NCBI GenBank assembly: GCA_050084985.1
Contig: JBITNC010000001.1
Coordinates: 164,734,001-164,798,000, forward strand
Source of the DNA: Nageia nagi
Taxonomy: Eukaryota > Pinophyta
Direction: 5' to 3'
DNA length: 64,000 nt
Of this stretch, positions 57,642 to 64,000 are shown in pieces. A program made the translations under genes and the position numbers. Positions within the stretch are counted from its first letter, which is position 1, and each line of letters starts with the position of its first letter. The notes under the pieces are model-generated. The model was given only the letters and a program-made list of their open reading frames with translations, was not told where the DNA came from and searched no databases.

Positions 57642-58820
57642 AACTTAGGAGATCCCAAGAAACATAGTTGGGAATGCGATACCAATTCCTTCAGTTGAAA
57701 AGGACTGTGTACATCCAAGGCTCTTGTCGAAACACCCTACCCGGTGACCCCAACGTCGTGACATTGTAAGGTTTGTTCACCTGGTGTGTTTTTTGAATAG
57801 GGATAGATAAATAAAAAAAAATGTGCGGTATCCCTTTTTGGAATCAATCTCAATGGAATGGAATGGAATGAGAGGTATGTAGACTGTTAACCAACGATGT
57901 TTTATTCTTTGATGTATAGAGTTTGTTTGAAACTTTTGTGTGTGGATTTAATGATCATATTTGGTATGAAAGCATAAAGAAAGCGTAAAGGCAATACTGT
58001 AAAAGGTGAAGGACGACACCTTGGAGAAAGAAGGGATACTTGGTCAGGTATGAGGTTGAGGTTCACTGATGGGAAAGTGTTTAAGAGTTGATCTCTTTCG
58101 AATCGGTTAAAGACTCTTCATCCATTTCATCCAACTTTGCAAGCAAACAACTTAACATTTGAATTGCTTCAAAGAGGAGCAGGGAGGAATGTCAAATGGG
58201 TGGAAACGAAAAGTTTCAACGTGGGTGGATCACGATTTTGGATAAAGGACTTAAAAAGATGTCATAACATAGAATACCCAATCAACTTGCGTGTTAAGGA
58301 TCGAGCAACAAGCATAGGTAAGCTTCAAGCACTTTTAAAGTTTTTCAGAGAAAACTTCCCTAAAGATCGTGAGCTTTCAAAAGAATAAAATGAAAGTACA
58401 CAAACCCACTATGAGCGCTCTCAAATAATCAATCAATAACACCAATGTGAAAATTTTCAAACTCAAGTCTTTGCTTTAACCACTTTGTATTAATTTGAAA
58501 AAGAGTCGTGCAAGGATACATCAATTTTCTACTCTCTTACAAAAGTTCTCTCTTCAAGCTTGAAGTGTTCTGCTTCAGAATGAAGTCCTTACAAAAATGA
58601 GACCCATGGTCTCTTACTTATAGAGTTTGGAAACCCTAAAAATGACTTTTGAAACCGTAGAAATGAGTTTCAAAACCCTAACCCTAATTACGAAATTAAA
58701 AGCTAATTACAAGCTAATTAAAAATGCTAAATAGAAATTACAATTGGACGTAGTGGAAATCCACTAAGTTGGCCAATGATTTGGCTTACATATCAAAAAC
58801 TTGCCAGAATAGACCCCTTT
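57642..58820. other. Spacer with one unrecognised + ORF
   Basis: 58137-58388 (+) encodes 83 codons (FELLQRGAGRNVKWVETKSF, then NLRVKDRATSIGKLQALLKF). It looks like real protein composition but has no recognised domain. A short aatgg repeat is at 57852-57870. The rest is non-coding. Confidence 0.35.
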
Positions 58821-58830
58821 CTATTCTGGC
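58803..58830. repeat. Perfect 11-bp inverted repeat over the end of the 58821-60038 ORF
   Basis: gccagaataga at 58803-58813 and its exact complement at 58820-58830, 6-nt loop. The stop codon of the minus-strand ORF (58821-58823) lies inside the stem. Confidence 0.7.
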
Positions 58831-60458
58831 GATTGTGGGAAGATGACTTGCACGGTTGTGGCGATTTTGGTTTCAAAGTCATCTCCCATGAACACTTCTA
58901 TGTTCTTGATGGCACGGTGGATTGTTTGGAGGGCTCCTTCGTTTGATAGCAGGTGCTCCAGGATGGCCTTATTGGTTTTGACCATTTCTTTGCTCCAATC
59001 AGCCAATCTCATCCCTCTTGTTATCTGTTTTCTCGTTTTAAGGCTGTGTGGATCCTCGGAACATATCTGCTCTACAATAGTGGCATGGATCATTGTCATC
59101 ACTGTCATATACTCAATGTTGTCGTTTTCCTCAAACAAGGATACCTGGAATTCATATTCCCTTGCCTGTTCACTGATTACGGCTTTGAGTTGGGTTCTGG
59201 TGCATATGAAGTCGGTGGACTTGGCTTTGATATAGAACAAGTAATCGTACAGTTGGAACCAATCTATGCAAAAATCCAGCACGAAAGGATGATGGGTTGC
59301 CCTTCTCTGTAGGTCTAGCATTGTAAGGTACTCGTTCTTCCATCTGATGATCAATTGGTCTATTTTCTCTGCTTGAGAATGCGACCCCTCCTCCTCAATA
59401 TAAAAATTTACCATGCATGAGTGGAGTGCTTTGATGGCCTCAATAAGGTTCTTGGTCCATCCTTGTTTCAGGGCGATGATTCTAGTGTTTAAGTCAACAT
59501 GCTTTTTGATGTCTTCAACTATCAAATTAGCAGCCCTGACTTCTTTGTCGATCATTTCCTGCCTCGCCACTATCTTCTTCAGCTCCCGGTTCTCTAACTT
59601 CAATAACGTACCGGATTCCTTTAATGCCCATACATTTATGATGATTCTGTGCTCCATTCCCAATGGGCCAACAATCTCTGTAGGGGCCTCTTCTATCTCA
59701 ACAGTGAGGGCAAACTTTCCGGTACCAACCTTGTTTTTCCTTGAGTAGAGCTTGTCCTTGTAGGTGATTTTTGCTACAGTGGTGATAAGAGTATCAATAT
59801 GTCGAAGTTCCTCATTTTCATCTTCGGAATCTTCTCCTTCGTAGGGATGATTTGAACTCAAATTGGCCATCATTGTAGCCATGTCGAAATGGGGTTCCAT
59901 AGGTTGTTTTCCGTAGGGAACCATATCTCCGTCTTCGATGATCTCGACGTCATGCTTTGCTTTTCTTTTTCTCCTTTGTTCTTCATTTTCTCCCTCATCC
60001 TCCTGATTTCCATTGTCTCCCCTTGAAGATGATGCCATTGTCCTAGGTCTTGAAGTACCCTTTTGAGCTGATGTTGTTGTGGTCCTCCGAGATTTTGGCG
60101 TTTGCGATGCCTATTTCCGAGGAGCAAATTTTGGGGTACCTGCTCTTGCTACTTGCTATACAATCATATCAACTAAGGGATTGCCTTCGCTAAGGATCTC
60201 TACTGTATGATCAGTGTTGACCTGCGCAAAGGCAGTATCTTGGTTTATCTCCATGTCGTTGTTGATGACTGCAGCAAAATCCATCTCTTCATCGGCCTCT
60301 GATGAGTCACTTGGTCCATATTTATCAGAACTGGATGATGATGTGTTGAGGTTTTGATTCAAGTGCATACCACTCCGATTCAAACCTTGCGGGAGATTTA
60401 TCTTTTTCTGCAAGTGTTTGAATGGTGGAAAGATCAAGCTTGGTCTTCTGAGGTCCAA
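58821..60458 (-). pseudogene. Large unrecognised ORF, C-terminal part (acidic region, NLS-like patch, coiled coil)
   Basis: Reading from 60458 the frame encodes a Ser/Asp/Glu-rich segment (NTSSSSSDKYGPSDSSEADEE), passes two stops (60156 and about 60102), and continues without another stop to 58821. The 405-codon piece from 60038 has a bipartite basic patch (EEQRRKRKAKHD), an acidic stretch (EGEDSEDENEELRH), a likely coiled coil (LLKLENRELKKIVARQEMID) and an alpha-helical C-terminus. It does not match Gag, Pol or a known plant family that I recognise. With 60664-62072 it looks like one long protein of an LTR-type or mobile-domain-type repeat. Confidence 0.5.
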
Positions 60459-60663
60459 GATTTCATTCCTCGTACCCGTGACAGTTGTTTTAATGGTTTG
60501 TCCGAGGATGCTATTGGTAGCATACTACTAGTTCTGTCCTTGAGCTAGGGTTACTAAAAGGGATATTATGGGAATAACATACCCATGGCTCGGGGTACAG
60601 TGACCCGTGCATTGGCTCTTAACCTGGCAACTTCTTCGGCTTCATGCTATTTTTGTTCTTTTT

Positions 60664-62072
60664 TTAGCTCCTTGTGAATCCATTGAACCAGCAGGTGTCT
60701 TGAATGTTCCTATATATCTTGATGCTACCAAGGGACTGGTGTGGATATGATGAGCTCCAAGTCTTTTGGAAGAATGCATCAATCACTCCATTGGGATCAT
60801 AATGATCCGTAGCTACTTCGTTCGGGAATTCGTACAACGCCATCTCTTGTTTAATATTTTCAATCTGTCGCCATGTGGTGCACTCATAATTCCCGATGAC
60901 GATAGGCAATTGGTAAGTGGTCGCCGCCTTCTTTACCCATACCTTGTTGTGTACGTTTAGCAAGTGTCTTGAAAATTCCATAAGGATGATGCGATCACTT
61001 ATGTAACTGGGTAGCCTATAAGGGGCTTCTTTGGAGCCATAGACCCTGGGGTAGGTGAACTCTATGTCTTCTGCAAAGAAGTCTGCATGTCCCTTGATAG
61101 CGACAATAGCCTTCTTTGATATTCTAAGTACATTGGCTTTGCCCATGATCTCCTCGTAAATTTTGCCTTCAAAATCATTGGTCATTATCTTCCAATTTCC
61201 ATCGCTCCACTTGTTATGAACAAAGAACCGCGGGTAGTTTTCCCACACTAGATGTGTGGGGTCGTATAGATACTTAGTATTGGTGATTGAGGTCACCCTC
61301 TCCCTACTGTGAAGGAGTAGATAAACCAAGTAGGAGTTCATATAGAATTTCCTGCTCTTTTGGACATTTTTCAGTTGTTGAGCCAGGCAATCACTAATTA
61401 CTCTGCTCCACTTTATGCCTCTACCAGTGCTGATCAGCTCTATAAACCTTGTGAATTCTAGCTGGAATTTGGTGTCGTCTTTCTGTCCGGTTACTTTGGA
61501 AAGCATTGATATTAGTCTGGAGACTACTAGATAGAATTCTCCTCTATTTGGTGTTGCTAAGGCTCTCCCTGTGAGGTGCTTACGATCATCAGCCAACTAA
61601 TCTCTGATCAAATCAGCTGGGGGCTTCAGACTTTTGTAGAACCTTAAGGAGTCCTGTACACTGTATGATTGGCCTTTGTTTTTCCAAGCAAAAGCGCTCT
61701 CTATTCCTTCCTCAGAGAAGTCCATGATTACTTCGTTCCTTCTGACGAGGAGTCTCCGATTTCTGATATCACAATGCTTTCCTAGCTCGTAACACAACTC
61801 AGGGAAGGGGGTGGCGAATGGCACCATAGAAGTTGTTACTAGTAAGGAGGTTTTCAAAGTGTCATTTACTAGCAAAGCTGGATCCAATGCTTGGATTTTC
61901 ATTAGCATTTTTATTGGATAGAGGGAGTTACAATCTGTGTCCTTGATCTCACTTGGTCTATGATTCTTGCAGTAGGCATCGCTGGCTCTGTTGTGTGTTT
62001 AAATGTGATGAGACTGTCTATTGTGAGCCTTCTCTACTTTTGATCTTTGATGTTCTGAGCAACTAACGCCAT
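60664..62072 (-). pseudogene. Large unrecognised ORF, N-terminal part
   Basis: From a possible ATG at 62072 (MALVAQNIKDQK, then a stop), the frame changes once near 62000 to read KNHRPSEIKDTDCNSLYPIK. It is then open from 61908 to 60664 apart from a single TAG at 61597-61599. Recognisable features: RNRRLLVRRNEVIMDFSEEG, a helical block SRLISMLSKVTG, GRGIKWSRVISDCLAQQLKN and a Trp/Tyr-rich end. The style recalls uncharacterised repeat-encoded proteins of plants, but no domain is assigned. Two lesions in about 460 codons mean it decayed recently. Confidence 0.5.
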
Positions 62073-62930
62073 TGTGTCCCTGTATAAGAGGAAAACAAGA
62101 GTTAGAAGAGTCCTGGGAAGCTTATGGCACTTTCTAGGTAGGCAAAGAGGGGTTTTTGAAGAATTTAGATTTTTTTGGCATTTTTCACTCTAAGTGTGCC
62201 ATCATCAAAGAGTGTCGTAATTTGCAATTTTCAAGGCCTTTTGGGTAAGTTTGAGATGACACAAAGGTAGCTGCCTCAAAGGGGAATGCCTTGGCAAAAA
62301 GTTAAGATGAATGGAGAATTTTGAAGTTTTTCTCAAAAAAGTTGACTTTTTCAACAAGTGGTGAAATTTGGCAAAATTGGCAAATGGTGCCAAAATCAAG
62401 TTCTGACACCTTCTAGATGGATGGGGAATGAATAGGGAAGGTGTTTCAGACTTTGAAACGGCCAAAATGGACTTCAGAAACAATTTTTGGATTTTTCTAA
62501 AAGCAATTTGGATTTTTTTGAAAATTTTCAAGAAATGAAGATTTTGGGCACTCAGATCTTGGATCTTATGAATTTTTGCATGGATAAAGGGTATCCAAAA
62601 AAGTGATCAAACTTGAAATTTGAAAAAATAAATTTTCAAGTGTTTGAGGGTTTGAAAAATGGGTTTTTGTGAGAAAAATTCTCAAAACTTGGAAAAATGG
62701 AGTTCATGTGGATGGAAGATGCTTGGATTTTGAATTTTAATGCAATATGGGTAAATGGCCAAGATACTAAGTGTTTGAAAAATCCTCCAAGGTTGGAAAA
62801 ATGGCGGCTTTTCTCACTTGGCTCTCAAATTCTCAAAAATTTGGGTAGCATAAGGGTGCAAAAATGAGAGGTGAGCAAAATGGAGGGGCTATGGTCATAT
62901 TTATAGACTCAAGGGGGTCAAAAGTGCCAC
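62073..62930. other. AT-rich region upstream of the minus-strand ORF, no gene seen
   Basis: A-rich, with many ttttgaaaa words. Open frame 62205-62531 (minus) is a low-complexity by-product. Confidence 0.45.
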
Positions 62931-64000
62931 ATGTCACTTCCATATCAACCCTAGATCAAAAGGCTTGCATTTTAAACTTATCATCCTCATACCCAACGTT
63001 GGAAAAGTGGAGGAAAATGGGGAAATAACCCAAAAACTGTGCCTAAGTGTGGAAGGGGCAGTTTTGGAGCAACATGGGGGGTCTTGGAAGCAAAGATGAT
63101 GGCCTTGGAATGCTCTACAACCTCCATGCTTCAGATTTGGATTTTGAATTTTGAGATTTTTTAAAGGAAAATCCAATTTTTTTTTAATTTTCTCAGCCCT
63201 TAGATCCTTTTTGAATGTGAAAAGGTGGTTTTTGGGAGTTTGTGTGAGCCAAATTGAACAAATGATAGGTCAAAATGGTGTAGAATCACACCATCTACCT
63301 CATAGAAGTGAAAAATTGCAATTTTGGGCACTTTTAGGGACCAAGAAGGCTAGGTGCAGGTTTTAGGATGTTTAGGCAAGTTTTGAAAAATGAAAAAATG
63401 AGGGATAACTTGCAAAACCAGCGCCTACCTTTTAAAGGGGGGCGGGGGGGGGGGGGGGGGGGAATTAGTTTTTGATCAAATTTGCAAGAGGCAAAGATGC
63501 TTGCATTTGGATTTTGAACCCTACCTTTCTTTCCAATTATTTTTTTGGGATTTTTGAAATTTCTTGGAAAATTTTGGAGCTCTCCCATTGGCTGATCCAA
63601 ATTTGGGATTTTGAGGGAGTAGATCAACTTTTTTCCAAAAACTTAAAACATGAAAGAGATGCAAAATTGGATTTCCCATATTCCTAGGATCAAAATTTTT
63701 GATTTTTGAGCAAAAATGAGGGCTTGCAAGCTAGGCGCAGGTTTTTGGGCTTTTGGCATTTTTTGGAAATTTACAAAATGGGGGAAACAAGCCAAAACTT
63801 CCACCTAGCTTTTTGAGAGGGTAAACTTGGTTTATTTGCAACATTGCAAGAGGCAATGTTGATCTCCTTTGAATTTTGCACCCTACCTCACTTTCCTTTT
63901 TGATTTGACTAATTTTGGAAAATTTTGAGAAAATTTGGAGCCCTCTCATTGGTCAATCGAAATTTGATAATTTGAAGAGGTAGATTTCATTTTTTTAGGA
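62931..64000. repeat. Diverged tandem repeat (about 360-380 bp units), running off the window
   Basis: Words such as taggtgcagg/taggcgcagg (63351 and 63732), ttgcaagaggcaa (63482 and 63844) and ggaaaattttggagc-like recur with offsets of 362-381 bp. A weaker third unit is at about 62970-63180. It lies upstream of the minus-strand ORF, where a retroelement leader or 5' LTR would be. Open frames here are low-complexity by-products. Confidence 0.65.
63437..63462. repeat. Poly-G run (6 G, C, 19 G)
   Basis: A long mononucleotide run inside the tandem repeat, absent from the neighbouring unit. It may be a real expanded G-tract with quadruplex potential, or an assembly/sequencing error. Confidence 0.9.

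Noticed and set aside
57671-57690. Primer site proving a 1.2-kb LTR element at 56430-57690
   Set aside because: The primer-like TTGGTATCGC is not preceded by an LTR that matches the 3' LTR start at 56457, so the element cannot be closed.

Overview
The window is repeat DNA from a land plant with a large, retrotransposon-filled nuclear genome. It has low GC, plant-type initiator-tRNA-Met primer sites, Ty1/copia Pol proteins closest to plant lineages, and decayed pieces of plant nuclear genes (SpoU methyltransferase, coatomer beta', RING1-like E3, TOM40, DUF2828). A gymnosperm is plausible but cannot be proved from this sequence. I see no intact host gene, rRNA, true tRNA or CRISPR array.

Layout. 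Positions 1-201 are the 3' end of an LTR. Positions 202-484 and 9236-15000 hold a tandem, probably non-autonomous LTR element (here T). Two internal copies share a middle LTR (11064-11639), and the last LTR ends at 15000. T copy A is interrupted by copia element E1 (485-9235, + strand). Positions 16573-42098 are a three-level nest. The old copia element E4 (16573-42098, target duplication gaatt) contains E2 (18702-36673, duplication atgat). The 3' LTR of E2 contains E3 (26979-36331, minus strand, duplication aaagt). LTR-pair divergence counted by eye falls in nesting order: about 10% for E4, 2.5% for E2 and 1% for E3. Positions 42099-48300 are AT-rich and include a decayed higher-order tandem array (44215-46780). 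Positions 48300-56000 hold unrecognised fragments and one long pseudogene. Positions 56139-64000 carry minus-strand retroelement remains: a 3' LTR with its polypurine tract, an unrecognised ORF, a decayed large two-part ORF (58821-62072), and a repeat-rich upstream region with a 19-G run.

How the parts work together. E1, E2 and E3 share one unusual plan: LTR, primer site, a short leader exon ending GAG|GTAAA, a 2.6-3.5 kb leader with the look of an intron, an acceptor AG a few bases before the gag ATG, gag-pol, an array of about 49-bp hairpin units after the pol stop, a polypurine tract, and the LTR. Inside the intron-like leader each copy carries different host-gene fragments: E1 SpoU and coatomer beta', E2 RING-E3 joined to TOM40 (antisense), E3 DUF2828. 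I propose a gene-capturing copia family that tolerates cargo because the cargo lies in a spliced leader. The hairpin array shows compensatory base changes, which suggests selection on RNA structure. All copies have broken coding regions. Some defects are shared between copies (last zinc-knuckle Cys, a 1-nt integrase-region deletion, loss of the protease Asp), so these copies probably moved in trans and recombined with each other. Everything functional here is inference from sequence alone.
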